Positions 18,385 through 27,975 of a stretch of DNA of 64,000 nucleotides are shown in pieces. Numbering within the stretch: position 1 is the stretch's first letter; each line of letters starts with the position of its first letter. Position numbers and translations under genes: made by a program. Source of the DNA: an uncultured Bacteroidales bacterium (lineage in GTDB: Bacteria; Bacteroidota; Bacteroidia; Bacteroidales; UBA4417); NCBI GenBank assembly GCA_903879715.1, contig CAIRMR010000148.1:1-64000 (forward strand). Direction: 5' to 3'. Below the pieces are notes generated by a model that ran no database searches, was not told the DNA's origin, and saw only the letters and a program-made list of their open reading frames with translations.

Positions 18385-19809
18385 ATGAAAAAACATTTAC
18401 TGATATTAATTTTTTTCTCTACGGTTCTGATTTTTTCAACAAACATCTGCTTTGCCCAATGGGAGGAGAATTTAATGTTGACAAATAATCCGGGTTCATC
18501 AGCAACAACCATGAATAATGCGGGTTGTATTGCTGCCGATGGTGAGTTTTTGCATATCGTTTGGACTGACAATCGCAGCGGAGATGCTGCGATATATTAC
18601 AAACGTTCGATAGATCAGGGAGAGACCTGGGGAACGGATACCCGTCTCTCAGATTTGGGAAGTACTTCTGCCAATCCAGCTATTGCAGTTTCCGGTTCGG
18701 TAATTCATGTGGTTTGGAATGATGACCGTGACGGTAATCTTGAAATATATTATAAAAGATCAACCAATGGTGGTTTAACCTGGAGTGCAGATACCCGCTT
18801 AACTAATGATCCTGATGTTTCGCAACATCCGTCCTTATCCGTTTCCGGTTCAAATGTGCATGTTGTTTGGAATGATGATCGTACTTTAAATGGCCAGATA
18901 TTTTATAAGCACTCTTCAGATGCTGGTGTAAGCTGGGATTCAGATAAACAACTGGAGTCAGACGAAAATAATTCAAAAATCACTTCGGTTGCTTCGGCAG
19001 GCAGTGATGTTCATGTAGTTTGGTATTCGATGGATAAAATCAGCGGCTGGGAAAACCTGTTTTATACTCATTCAACTGACAATGGCTTAAGTTGGAATAC
19101 ACCTGAGCAGCTTACCAATGATCTGACCTGTGTTTATCCTTCTATTGCAGTTTCCGGGTCAACAGTACACCTGGTTTGGTTCGATGGTCGTGATGGGGGA
19201 GGTTCAACTGAGATTTACTACAAACAATCTTCAGACGGAGGCAGTTCCTGGGGACCCGATACCCGGCTGACGAACAATACCGGTTATTCAAGTTACCCGT
19301 TTGTAACGGCTTCAGGTACAAATGTGCATCTGGTGTGGCAGGATAATCCTGATTCAAAAATTAATATATACTACAGGCAATCAGTTGATAATGGTTTAAA
19401 CTGGGATCCGGAAATGGAACTCTCAAATGCAACCTATGCTTACTATGGCTCTGTCGCAGTTTCTGCTTCAGCATTAAATGTTGTCTGGACAGAACGCAGT
19501 TTCGGTAACGATGATATTTTATATAAACGTAACCTGGCCGTTAATCCGGTGGGATTAAATGAATTTGCAAAATCCGGGAATAAATTAAACGTTTACCCAA
19601 ACCCTTTTTTAAATGAAATTACCGCTATTACAAATGATAATCTGCCTGGTGAAATCATTATTTATGATATTTCTTCGAGGAAAGTTATCCAAAAGGAATT
19701 TGTAAATACAATAACTCTTGACGCATCGCAACTTCCTAAGGGGATTTATTTCTGCGAAGTGAGGAATTCCGGAGGTATTCTGCAGAAAAGTAAGCTGGTG
19801 AAAAACTGA
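18385..19809 (+). CDS. Secreted Asp-box (BNR/sialidase-like) repeat protein with type IX sorting tail
   Basis: From the ATG at 18385 the protein has a clean signal peptide (MKKHLLILIFFSTVLIFSTN ... FAQ). An upstream ATG at 18340 would add 15 residues without giving a better start. The body carries six Asp-box motifs of the form SxDxGxxW (for example DQGETWG, NGGLTWSAD, DAGVSWDSD, DNGLSWN, DGGSSWGPD), each at the end of a repeat of about 50 residues that includes VHVVWxDxR. This indicates a six-bladed beta-propeller. The C-terminus (NVYPNPFLNEIT ... GEIIIYDISSRKVI ... PKGIYFCEV ... KSKLVKN) is a type IX sorting domain. Catalytic sialidase residues (arginine triad, Tyr/Glu pair) are not evident, so binding rather than hydrolysis is likely. 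Confidence 0.85.
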   Translation: MKKHLLILIFFSTVLIFSTNICFAQWEENLMLTNNPGSSATTMNNAGCIAADGEFLHIVWTDNRSGDAAIYYKRSIDQGETWGTDTRLSDLGSTSANPAIAVSGSVIHVVWNDDRDGNLEIYYKRSTNGGLTWSADTRLTNDPDVSQHPSLSVSGSNVHVVWNDDRTLNGQIFYKHSSDAGVSWDSDKQLESDENNSKITSVASAGSDVHVVWYSMDKISGWENLFYTHSTDNGLSWNTPEQLTNDLTCVYPSIAVSGSTVHLVWFDGRDGGGSTEIYYKQSSDGGSSWGPDTRLTNNTGYSSYPFVTASGTNVHLVWQDNPDSKINIYYRQSVDNGLNWDPEMELSNATYAYYGSVAVSASALNVVWTERSFGNDDILYKRNLAVNPVGLNEFAKSGNKLNVYPNPFLNEITAITNDNLPGEIIIYDISSRKVIQKEFVNTITLDASQLPKGIYFCEVRNSGGILQKSKLVKN

Positions 19810-20135
19810 TGCTGTTCGCAAAGTTTACTGTAATGATGCCTCATCCGGTATCCGTTAAAATCCCGGATATCTGCCTTATGTTTTCCCGGTCTAAATTGGT
19901 TTCATATTGTTTTCTGGTGTAAATTAATTGTTTTCTTAATTTCTTCGCTTTCCCATCCGGCGTATCTATTCCGGCTGTTACATGGAATTTCCAGGACTGT
20001 TCTTGATTCTCTAAAACAGAAGTCATATCTTTACCTTTATAATCCGGATTTTATCCTGTCCGTATGGACTATCTTTCGGGTTTTATCTTTCTTGAAGAAG
20101 AATGATTTGTACACTAATTCCCAAAATCAGTCAGT
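19810..20135. other. Region between the Asp-box gene and the trehalose gene, 326 bp
   Basis: Holds only the candidate small gene at 19841-20026 and AT-rich DNA. TATCTTTA (20025-20032) and TACCTTTA (20032-20039) miss the TAnnTTTG box by the last base. Confidence 0.5.
19841..20026 (-). CDS. Possible small protein, 61 aa
   Basis: The ORF begins with ATG preceded by AAAGG about 8 nt upstream, fills most of an otherwise empty interval, and uses balanced codons. The product is highly charged, with a predicted amphipathic helix (KAKKLRKQLIYTRKQYETNL) and no signal or membrane segment. I do not recognise it. It may be a real cytosolic small protein or a chance ORF; the composition is more protein-like than that of other short ORFs here. 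Confidence 0.4.
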   Translation of the reverse strand: MTSVLENQEQSWKFHVTAGIDTPDGKAKKLRKQLIYTRKQYETNLDRENIRQISGILTDTG

Positions 20136-22343
20136 ATGAAACGGTTATTTATAATCTCTAACCGGTTGCCCTTGCAGGTAACCGAAGTTAACGGTAAAAA
20201 AGAAATACTTCCTGTCACGGATGGGTTTGATTCAGGATTAAAAAAGTTTTATCAATCCTACGATATAAAATGGATCGGTCGTGGAGGTGTAAATATCGAC
20301 GAAATCAGCGAAACCGAAAAGATCAAGATCGATAATAAATTCCGTAAGGACAATTGTATCCCGGTTTACCTTGATCAGCAATTGCGGACTGAATTCCTGG
20401 AAGGCTTCTGTGATACAACCATCTGGCCACTTTTTAATTATTTTACCCAAATTGCCCGTTATAATCCAACCAATTGGGAGGCGTATAAAAAAGTAAACCA
20501 GATTTATGCCGCAGTTATTGCAAAATATGTGAATGAAGACGACGTAATCTGGATCCATGATCATCACCTGATGCTGCTTCCGCAGCTGATCCGCGAAAAG
20601 TTTCCCAATATCTCAATTGGCTATTTCCAGCATATCCCTTTTCCTTCTTTTGAAATTTTCCGCCTTTTGCCCTGGCGGATGGAACTCCTCGAAGGCATGC
20701 TGAGTGCAGATTTAATTGGTTTCCATACCTACGATTACCAACGTCACTTTATGAGTTGTGTCCGCAGGTTACTTGGTCACGAAACCGTTTTCAACCGAAT
20801 ACGTTTGAACGAACGCATTGCCATGGTTGATGCATACCCGAAAGGAATTGATTTTGATTATTTTAATACTAAGGCAAAAGAACTGGCAAAAAATACCGGT
20901 GCTCAGAAATCGGAGATTCACAATGAAATCGAGTATCTGAAAAAGAGTAAAAACCGTAAAATCATACTTTCAATCGACAGGCTTGATTATACAAAAGGAA
21001 TCCCTGATCGCTTAAGAGCATTTGAACTTTTTCTGGAAACCTATCCTGGATATTTGGGAAAAGTGAGTCTATTTCTGTTTGTAATTCCTTCGCGTGAAAC
21101 AATGACAGATTACAAAAATCTGAAAAAACAAACGGATGAACTGGTCGGGCGGATTAACGGGCGCTTTGGAACCATTGGCTGGATGCCGGTTTCCTACTTC
21201 TACAAAGCAATCAGCAGGCTCGAAATGATTGAATTATATAGCATTGCTGATATCGCCCTTATTACACCCACCCGCGATGGAATGAACCTGAATGCCAAAG
21301 AATACATCGCTTGCCGTACGGATGAAACCGGTGTACTGATTTTGAGCGAAATGGCCGGAGCCGCAAAGGAGTTGGGCGAATCGTTAATTGTAAATCCCAA
21401 CAACAGGTCCGAAGTGGCCGAAGCCATTCACCAGGCGCTGAATATGCCAGCTGAGGAACAGGCAGAACGTATTTCGGTACTTCAGAAAAGGCTTAAAATT
21501 TACAATGAAGAACGTTGGGCTACCGACTTTATTAATGGGCTCGAAAGTGTAAAAGCCCTGCAGGCTACCAACTTTACCCGCAAAATCAACAGCACAATAA
21601 TATCTGAATTTATTGACGCGTATAAAAGTGCTGAAAAACGGATTATATTCCTCGATTACGACGGCACCCTGACAGGTTTTTACAAAGATCCTCAAATGGC
21701 CATGCCCGACCAGGAATTGTATTCGATTATTGGGAAACTGATTGCGGATGAAAATAATACTGTTGTGATTATCAGCGGAAGAGATAAGGAAACCTTATCG
21801 AAATGGTTCGACAAATCTCCGCGGCTGGCATTTATAGCTGAGCATGGCGTGTGGAGTAAAAATCCGGATGGCAACTGGAAAATGACCGACCAGATCGACA
21901 AGCAATGGATGGGGATTATTGAACCTGTATTGCAGAATTTCGTGGACCGCACACCGCGTTCATTTATCGAATACAAAAACTATTCGCTTGTATTCCATTA
22001 CCGTGGCACCGATCCGGATATGGGCCAGCAACGTGCCTGGGAGTTAAAGGACAATTTAAAAGATTACTTGTCGAACCTGAACCTCGAAATTATGGATGGC
22101 GATAAAGTAATTGAAATTAAAAATGCAGGCATCAACAAAGGACGGGCTGCACTGGCTAAAATCGGGAATGTAAAGTTTGATTTTATTCTTGCGATAGGCG
22201 ACGACTGGACGGATGAGTTTACGTTTAACGCAATGCCTGAACAGGCTTACACAATAAAAGTCGGGACAAAAGCAACTGCCGCTAAATATTATCTAAACGA
22301 CGTAGCGGATGTAAGAAGTTTGTTGAGTAACCTGGAGAAGTAA
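20136..22343 (+). CDS. Bifunctional trehalose-6-phosphate synthase/phosphatase
   Basis: A 735-aa fusion. Residues 1 to about 475 are a GT20 trehalose-6-phosphate synthase (SNRLPLQV at the start, [44 protein letters not shown]). The rest is a HAD-type trehalose-6-phosphatase ([31 protein letters not shown]). Together they turn UDP- or ADP-glucose plus glucose-6-phosphate into trehalose, a stress and osmoprotection sugar, in the cytosol. The acceptor/donor loop reads HDHH where many homologues have HDYH. Such OtsA-OtsB fusions are common in Bacteroidota. Single gene. Confidence 0.96.
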   Translation: MKRLFIISNRLPLQVTEVNGKKEILPVTDGFDSGLKKFYQSYDIKWIGRGGVNIDEISETEKIKIDNKFRKDNCIPVYLDQQLRTEFLEGFCDTTIWPLFNYFTQIARYNPTNWEAYKKVNQIYAAVIAKYVNEDDVIWIHDHHLMLLPQLIREKFPNISIGYFQHIPFPSFEIFRLLPWRMELLEGMLSADLIGFHTYDYQRHFMSCVRRLLGHETVFNRIRLNERIAMVDAYPKGIDFDYFNTKAKELAKNTGAQKSEIHNEIEYLKKSKNRKIILSIDRLDYTKGIPDRLRAFELFLETYPGYLGKVSLFLFVIPSRETMTDYKNLKKQTDELVGRINGRFGTIGWMPVSYFYKAISRLEMIELYSIADIALITPTRDGMNLNAKEYIACRTDETGVLILSEMAGAAKELGESLIVNPNNRSEVAEAIHQALNMPAEEQAERISVLQKRLKIYNEERWATDFINGLESVKALQATNFTRKINSTIISEFIDAYKSAEKRIIFLDYDGTLTGFYKDPQMAMPDQELYSIIGKLIADENNTVVIISGRDKETLSKWFDKSPRLAFIAEHGVWSKNPDGNWKMTDQIDKQWMGIIEPVLQNFVDRTPRSFIEYKNYSLVFHYRGTDPDMGQQRAWELKDNLKDYLSNLNLEIMDGDKVIEIKNAGINKGRAALAKIGNVKFDFILAIGDDWTDEFTFNAMPEQAYTIKVGTKATAAKYYLNDVADVRSLLSNLEK

Positions 22344-22689
22344 AAATTCGACCTGAAATTTACTGAAATCCGGAAACAATGGACTTAATCAAGTGCAATG
22401 CTACCTTAATGCTTGCTAAAGATGTCCGAAAAAATTGTTTCCCCTTTTATTTACTATCAGATGGACAGTATACTAAGAGCGGGCTAAAATCACACATTTT
22501 AAAAAGATTCCTGCCTGCTGATGCCTGCAAATGCATTCAAGGAAGCAAATCGCTGGTCCCAAATCGCAAGAATCCTGCGCAGAGGGCAAGCAAAACCTAC
22601 TCTATAATCCCGTGTGGAATTATGTTCATGGAATTTGGAGTTCCATGGATGTGGAAATTTATCCCGTTTTCAGTATAGTTTTACCGACA
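22344..22689. other. Intergenic region, 346 bp
   Basis: Between convergent genes. I see no convincing gene, hairpin terminator or repeat here. Short ORFs in several frames have no family resemblance. Confidence 0.5.
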
Positions 22690-23640
22690 TCAGTCCTGCC
22701 ATTGTGTGATGTGCGTCTCATAAACAAGCTTTGCCGCAAATAAATCCAATAATGCAAAACCTACGGTTTTAAATAAACGGGTAGGATTGGGAGTTTGAAT
22801 ACTTTTATCCGCTAGCAGACTACCAATTGAGTAAATCTTGTTTTCCGCTATCCAGTTGTTTTTAACAGGAGTTATCAGGTCACCGCTTTCTTTTTTGCCG
22901 TCAAGCGTATCTACGAAAATATGGCTGACCTGTCGGAACAGCGACTCCGGGAACTCTCTGCAATCAGGTTTATAAGAGCCGATCCCGATAAATGTTTTAT
23001 TGGTAAAAAGTTCTTTCTCATCAGGGAATACCGGGTGCTGAGAGTTTGTTGCACAAATAATTATGTCAGAATTCATAGCTACTTCCGAAGAATCAGCTGC
23101 CTGAAAAACCCTTATCTTTGGATATCTGCTTTTCATCTTTTCAGCAAAATGCAAAAGATTTTCTCTATTCTGATCGAAGACCCAAATCTCGTTTATTGCG
23201 CGCTCAGAACATGCGAAAACTGCCTGCCATAAACCCTGTGTTCCGGCACCAATGATTCCAAGAGAATGGCTGTTGGCCGGAGAAAGATGCCGGATACCAA
23301 CGGCAGTGACCGCTGCGGTGCGCATGGCAGTAATGGCACTTCCATCCATAACGGCAAGTGGTTCTCCCGTTTTGGTATCATTCAAAACAACTGAACCATA
23401 TATAGATGGATGGCCCAATGATTTATTTCCCGGGCAGAATGAAACCAGCTTGGTAACCCAGTACTCATCAGTTATACAAGGCATAAGCAGAAAAGTATCA
23501 GCCCCATAATCCAGGTGCATCCTTTTGGGCATAACATAACTACCTGGCTCTATACTAAGTCGTAATGCCTTTTCCATCATACCGATCCATTCATTAAGGG
23601 GAGCAATATTTTCTATTCTTTGGCTGTCAAAATAGTTCAT
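22690..23640 (-). CDS. Ornithine cyclodeaminase/mu-crystallin family protein
   Basis: A 316-aa NAD(P)-dependent protein with the family landmarks GSAITAMRTAAVTAVGIRHL and the Rossmann motif LGIIGAGTQG (about 127-136), followed by VFDQN. Members include ornithine cyclodeaminase, alanine dehydrogenase and imine/ketimine reductases; the exact substrate cannot be read from sequence. Its ATG overlaps the stop of the serine dehydratase gene (ATGA, 23637-23640), so translation is probably coupled. That pairing suggests work on the 2-iminoacid or on alanine/serine-derived intermediates (inference). Confidence 0.85.
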   Translation of the reverse strand: MNYFDSQRIENIAPLNEWIGMMEKALRLSIEPGSYVMPKRMHLDYGADTFLLMPCITDEYWVTKLVSFCPGNKSLGHPSIYGSVVLNDTKTGEPLAVMDGSAITAMRTAAVTAVGIRHLSPANSHSLGIIGAGTQGLWQAVFACSERAINEIWVFDQNRENLLHFAEKMKSRYPKIRVFQAADSSEVAMNSDIIICATNSQHPVFPDEKELFTNKTFIGIGSYKPDCREFPESLFRQVSHIFVDTLDGKKESGDLITPVKNNWIAENKIYSIGSLLADKSIQTPNPTRLFKTVGFALLDLFAAKLVYETHITQWQD

Positions 23641-25208
23641 TTCAAACCGTGTTTTAATTTTTTATGGAGCCGTATCGCTGTCGGGGTAATGGATAATCCT
23701 CCACAACCGGTACATCGTAATGAGGAGGGCATTGAATCCCCGATTGATTTCATGGCATCGATCACTTCATCCAGCGGAATTACGGGATTGAAACCAGCCA
23801 TACTCATATTAGTCGAGCTTAATGCATTGGTGGCGCCAAGGATATTTTTCCCCAGGCAGGGAACCTCAACCCGGTCGGCTACCGGATCACATACCAGTCC
23901 CAGGAGATTCTGTAAAGCCATCGAAGCCGCGTTAATTGCCTGGCTTGCAGTACCTCCAATAAGCTGAACCAGTCCTGCTGCCGCCATTGCTGATCCGGCA
24001 CCGCATTCAACCTGGCAACCGCCCTCTTCAGCCGCAAAAGTGTATTTTCCGGCAATAAAAACACCGATCAATCCTGCAGCAAGAAATGCTTTTGTCAGTC
24101 TTTCAATATCGTCAGTGAAACCTTCTGCAGTCCCGAAAATAGCGCCACCAAGTAAACCTGATGAGCCTGCTGTAGGAGCAGCCACAATAATGCCCATGGA
24201 ACTTTTAACTTCCATTAATGCGGTAGTATAGGCTATTATAGTATTCATCGGGCTACGGAAAATGCGGTTTGCTTTTTCTGCCTCCATGATAAGATGACTC
24301 TGATGCCCCAGAATCCTGTCATCATAAGTTGTCCCATTCAAGCCATCATGGATTGAGTTTTTGATGTTTAAAACAATATCGCGCATAAGCGAAATCGTTT
24401 TCTGAGGCTCAATACCGGCACGTTCACACTCATAAAGAATTGCAAGTTCGGCCAGGTCCATCCCATTTTGCTCAGCCAAAACCATCATTTCGCTGATGGA
24501 ATTGAATGGCAAAGGTTTATTTACTCCCGAAAGAATTGGCATGACAGGATCAATCTGCCTCATCCATTTCACATCATTAAAACCGGCAAGCAGTTCATTT
24601 ATTTTATCCGACAAGGGCTTCCGGGATTTAATATTAACCAGGTACTTATTATCACCCTGCCGGAAAAGTAGGGCTTCTGAATGTATTGTTTGATTTTTCA
24701 GTAACTGAAAAAGGTTCTGAATAGTACTATCAGACTGAGATTCGCAATAAACAAGCGTTTCAAAATAATCGCCATGGATAGATACTTCAAAGCCGTTAAG
24801 GAGGTTTATTTTAATCATTCCGCCACCAGTTGAGATAGCTATAAAATGAAACTCCATGTTTTCATTCTCAATCTTAATTTTATAGGTGTTGGGATGCGTC
24901 GCATCAAAATCCGTAACCAGGAACCGGATATCCAGCCCGCGTTCTTTTGCCAATTCGTTGTATCGCACGATGGAAGGATCAAGAATGCTCAGGCCCAGCA
25001 AGCCACTTATCAAACCCATGGCTGAACCCTGGCCCTCGTAAGTAGTCGCCAAAGATCCTTTCAGGTCAAATTCAACCAGCACCTTCCCGTTTTCAGGCAA
25101 ACAAACCTGCCGGATAATTGCTCCGATCCGGTGGGCTGCAGCAGTATGAGAACTTGAAGGCCCCCTCATCACCGGACCAATTACATCATTAAAAATGCTT
25201 GGTTTCAT
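23637..25208 (-). CDS. sdaA: L-serine ammonia-lyase, iron-sulfur type
   Basis: Deaminates L-serine to pyruvate and ammonia using a 4Fe-4S cluster. Residues 14-22 GPSSSHTAA and the C-terminal half (PTAGSSG, GGCQVECGAGSAMAAAG, VCDPVADRVEVPCLGKN, LRCTGCGGLSITPTA) match the family. Both alpha and beta domains are in one chain. At 523 aa it is longer than the ~455 aa enteric enzymes, the extra length being mostly in the N-terminal/linker half. First gene of a two-gene operon with the ornithine-cyclodeaminase-like gene. A 15-bp perfect palindrome lies 32 bp upstream of its start. An Fe-S serine dehydratase fits an anaerobic lifestyle. Confidence 0.92.
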   Translation of the reverse strand: MKPSIFNDVIGPVMRGPSSSHTAAAHRIGAIIRQVCLPENGKVLVEFDLKGSLATTYEGQGSAMGLISGLLGLSILDPSIVRYNELAKERGLDIRFLVTDFDATHPNTYKIKIENENMEFHFIAISTGGGMIKINLLNGFEVSIHGDYFETLVYCESQSDSTIQNLFQLLKNQTIHSEALLFRQGDNKYLVNIKSRKPLSDKINELLAGFNDVKWMRQIDPVMPILSGVNKPLPFNSISEMMVLAEQNGMDLAELAILYECERAGIEPQKTISLMRDIVLNIKNSIHDGLNGTTYDDRILGHQSHLIMEAEKANRIFRSPMNTIIAYTTALMEVKSSMGIIVAAPTAGSSGLLGGAIFGTAEGFTDDIERLTKAFLAAGLIGVFIAGKYTFAAEEGGCQVECGAGSAMAAAGLVQLIGGTASQAINAASMALQNLLGLVCDPVADRVEVPCLGKNILGATNALSSTNMSMAGFNPVIPLDEVIDAMKSIGDSMPSSLRCTGCGGLSITPTAIRLHKKLKHGLK

Positions 25209-25240
25209 AAATTGCTTTTAACACTATTATTTTGGTTCTA

Positions 25241-25255
25241 CTACTAATTTAGTAG
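25241..25255. promoter_or_regulatory. 15-bp perfect palindrome upstream of the serine dehydratase operon
   Basis: CTACTAA-T-TTAGTAG, 32 bp before the start codon of the serine dehydratase gene. Position and symmetry suit a repressor operator; the cognate regulator is unknown. Confidence 0.45.
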
Positions 25256-25268
25256 GTAAATATATTTT

Positions 25269-25299
25269 GTCGGAAGTCAGAAGACGGGAGTCGGAAGTT
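25269..25299. repeat. Solo copy of the GTCGGAAGTC repeat
   Basis: GTCGGAAGTCAGAAGACGGG followed by AGTCGGAAG. Same family as the inverted arms at 31168-31189 and 31300-31318. Confidence 0.55.
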
Positions 25300-25468
25300 A
25301 CCTGAAAAACTAATTTTACTCATACAAATATCAGATATGATAACAATTAACTTTGTTTGACTTGGTTCTACCAAAATGAAGAGAATATCTTATTATGAGA
25401 GACTTCGGTCTTCAGGCCTCTAAAAAGTTAAATTCCATTTAATTCGCAGTAGAACCAATATTTTCAAC

Positions 25469-27721
25469 TTATTTTCCACCTGCCGGGAGATACGATTTCC
25501 AGAATTTCTCCATCGTTTCGCGAAGATGCAGGGAAGTATTTTCCCGTTCATAAATTCCGTGCGCACGCATGGGATACGCCATCATGCTGAACATCTTGTT
25601 ATTCTTTATCAATTCATTTACAAGCATTTCGAAACTCTGGTAATGCACATTATCATCGGCTGTGCCATGAATAATCATAAGGTTCCCATTCAGGTTTTTC
25701 GCAAAATTTATCGGCGAACCATCCCTGTAACCTGCTTTGTTGTCGTCGGGCAAGCCCATGTATCGCTCCTGGTAAATATTATCATAAAGTTTCTGGTCCG
25801 ATACAAACGAAACAGCCAGGCCGGTAGCATACACTTCGGGGTAACGGAAAAGACAGTTCAGGGTCATCTGTCCGCCACCGCTCCATCCCCAGATGCCAAG
25901 CCTTTGAGGATCAACAAAGCTGAACATCGAACATATCTTATTAGCAGCCTTCGACTGATCAGCTGAAGCGAGAATACCAATCTGGCGGTAAATACATTTC
26001 CGGAATTCCGACCCCCGGGGAACTTTGGTACCCCTGTTATCAATGCTCATCACAACATAACCCTGCTGTGCCATATACTGGTGCCAAAGGTCGCCTCCGC
26101 CCCACGAATCCTGGACTGTTGTGCCGGCAGGTTCACCATACACATAAAATATTACAGGGTATTTTTTCGTCCTGTCGAATCCAACAGGCTTTATCATCCA
26201 TGCATCAAGTACAACGTCACCTATATCCACTTTGAAGAATTCCTTGGGATTTAAACCAAGCTGATCGAATCGTTGTTTTGATAGCGCATTATCTTCGAAA
26301 AGCCTCACTTCTTTATGCAAGGGCAGATTAACCAGGGAAATCCGGGAAGGTGTTACCGCATTATTAAACGTATGAATGGCCCACCTGGCATCAGGGGAAA
26401 CCTGGTAGGAATTCTGTCCGGCAAAATCAGCAGGAGTCACGCGTTCGGCATTGCCCTTCCCATCAATACGACTGCGGTATAGATAACGCTGGGTGAAGTT
26501 TTCGGGTGATGCTATGTAATAAACGTATCCTCCCGATCCATCGATGCAACTGATGCTCACCACATCAAAATTTTCCTTTATAATGGGTTGTATACTTTTC
26601 CCGTCTCTTGAAACCAGGTATAAACGAAGCCATCCGTCTTTCTCGCTGGTCCAGGTAAAATACTTCTCATGCTCGAGCCATTTGATATTATCATGTATAT
26701 CGAGGAAGTATTTATCGGAATCAGTCAGAATATTAGTCAGCGCCATGGTTGCCGTATTTCCGATCCACACCTTGTTGGTATTCTGAAGCCGGTTAAGCTG
26801 CTGTATCATTACGTCACCTGAGTTCGGAATAAAATCCATTCGTGCCAGGTAATTATTGCGCGGATCGCCGGGTACATCAAACCATTTGGTAGTACCTCCC
26901 TGTGCCGGTACAATGCCAATTTTAACCGCAGAGTTAGCCGTTCCTACTTTTGGATATGGGATCGGAATCAAAGTGGGATATATAGAATCCACATTATTGA
27001 TCATGTAGAAAGTGCCAATTCCCTTGGTATCCGACTGCCAATAGGCAATATTCCTTCCATCAGGGCTCCATCTGAATCCGTCCCTGCAGTCAAGTTCCTC
27101 TTCGTAAACCCAGTCAAATGTTCCATTTATTATATCCCTCCTGCCATCGGTAGTGACCTGGGTGACCTTGCCCGATTCCAGCTCTTCAACATAAATATTT
27201 AACTTACTCACATAGGCTACCCGTAAACCATCAGGAGAAAATTTTGCAAACATCATGGTAGCCGGTTCCATAGTTTTGCCCAGCTGACGAAGTTTGCCCG
27301 ATTTAAGATCATAAACCCAATAATCACCCTTTGTATGGTATCGCCACACTCTGCGGGTGTTGGTGAAAATCAGCAGTTTACTGTTGTCGGCCGACCATAT
27401 GTAATCCGAAACGCTAAGCGGAGCGGTTTGCCCTTCGGGTATAAGCGATTTTGCTGAACAAACAACCGATCGGCTCCCTGTTTCAGCGTCGTACTTCACA
27501 ATATCCCTTCCCTTCACCTCATTGCTAATTTCAAAAGCCAGGTAGCCTTTGCTGTCGTTGCTCCAGCGGATAGGGCCATAGCTTTTGTCGCGGTACACGT
27601 CATTCTTATAAATATCTTCCAGGGTTAAAGCCGGAGTATTCTTCTGTGCGAAGGCTGATATAGATAAGACCGAGGATAAAATAAAGGATAAAAAAAAGGT
27701 GGCTAACAATTTAAGTTTCAT
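25469..27721 (-). CDS. Dipeptidyl peptidase IV (S9 family)
   Basis: Removes X-Pro or X-Ala dipeptides from peptide N-termini, probably in the periplasm. A 750-aa protein with a signal peptide (cleavage near AFAQ, residue 26), an eight-bladed beta-propeller N-terminal domain and a C-terminal alpha/beta hydrolase domain. The catalytic triad is visible as Ser614 (WGWSGGG), Asp690 (HGTADDNVHYQ) and His721 (RAHGIY). The DWVYEEEL motif at 203-210 carries the glutamate pair that binds the substrate N-terminus. Length and domain order match Porphyromonas/Bacteroides DPP IV. Single gene; suggests growth on peptides. Confidence 0.95.
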   Translation of the reverse strand: MKLKLLATFFLSFILSSVLSISAFAQKNTPALTLEDIYKNDVYRDKSYGPIRWSNDSKGYLAFEISNEVKGRDIVKYDAETGSRSVVCSAKSLIPEGQTAPLSVSDYIWSADNSKLLIFTNTRRVWRYHTKGDYWVYDLKSGKLRQLGKTMEPATMMFAKFSPDGLRVAYVSKLNIYVEELESGKVTQVTTDGRRDIINGTFDWVYEEELDCRDGFRWSPDGRNIAYWQSDTKGIGTFYMINNVDSIYPTLIPIPYPKVGTANSAVKIGIVPAQGGTTKWFDVPGDPRNNYLARMDFIPNSGDVMIQQLNRLQNTNKVWIGNTATMALTNILTDSDKYFLDIHDNIKWLEHEKYFTWTSEKDGWLRLYLVSRDGKSIQPIIKENFDVVSISCIDGSGGYVYYIASPENFTQRYLYRSRIDGKGNAERVTPADFAGQNSYQVSPDARWAIHTFNNAVTPSRISLVNLPLHKEVRLFEDNALSKQRFDQLGLNPKEFFKVDIGDVVLDAWMIKPVGFDRTKKYPVIFYVYGEPAGTTVQDSWGGGDLWHQYMAQQGYVVMSIDNRGTKVPRGSEFRKCIYRQIGILASADQSKAANKICSMFSFVDPQRLGIWGWSGGGQMTLNCLFRYPEVYATGLAVSFVSDQKLYDNIYQERYMGLPDDNKAGYRDGSPINFAKNLNGNLMIIHGTADDNVHYQSFEMLVNELIKNNKMFSMMAYPMRAHGIYERENTSLHLRETMEKFWKSYLPAGGK

Positions 27722-27975
27722 CGCTGGACTATTAGAGAGTTAATTTATCTAAAGGTTTTTTTTGCAAGGAGATTCATCAGAGTTGCTAACAAATTTACAA
27801 TTGATTTTCACTCTTGCAAATAAATGCAGATTCAAACCCGTATCTGGTATTAACTTAATAATCTTCAAATATAAATAGTCTTAATGTACAAAATTCAAAT
27901 CACTATTCTAATAAGTAATTACTAACCAATTATTTGCGTCAGGAATTCAGGTTTAGTATAGCAGAGGTAATACTT

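Larger units (their letters stand above)
25232..25458. repeat. Region bounded by 11-bp inverted repeats with an internal copy
   Basis: TTGGTTCTACT at 25232-25242 and its exact reverse complement at 25448-25458; TTGGTTCTACC also occurs at 25362-25372. It covers almost the whole gap between the serine dehydratase and DPP IV genes. It could be a small inserted element or a set of regulator sites. Confidence 0.5.

Noticed and set aside
22379-22678. 99-codon open frame in the gap after the trehalose gene
   Set aside because: No family resemblance, poor codon use, and neighbouring frames are equally open in parts.
27828-27840. tRNA T-loop-like GATTCAAACC
   Set aside because: No acceptor, D or anticodon arms can be paired around it on either strand.
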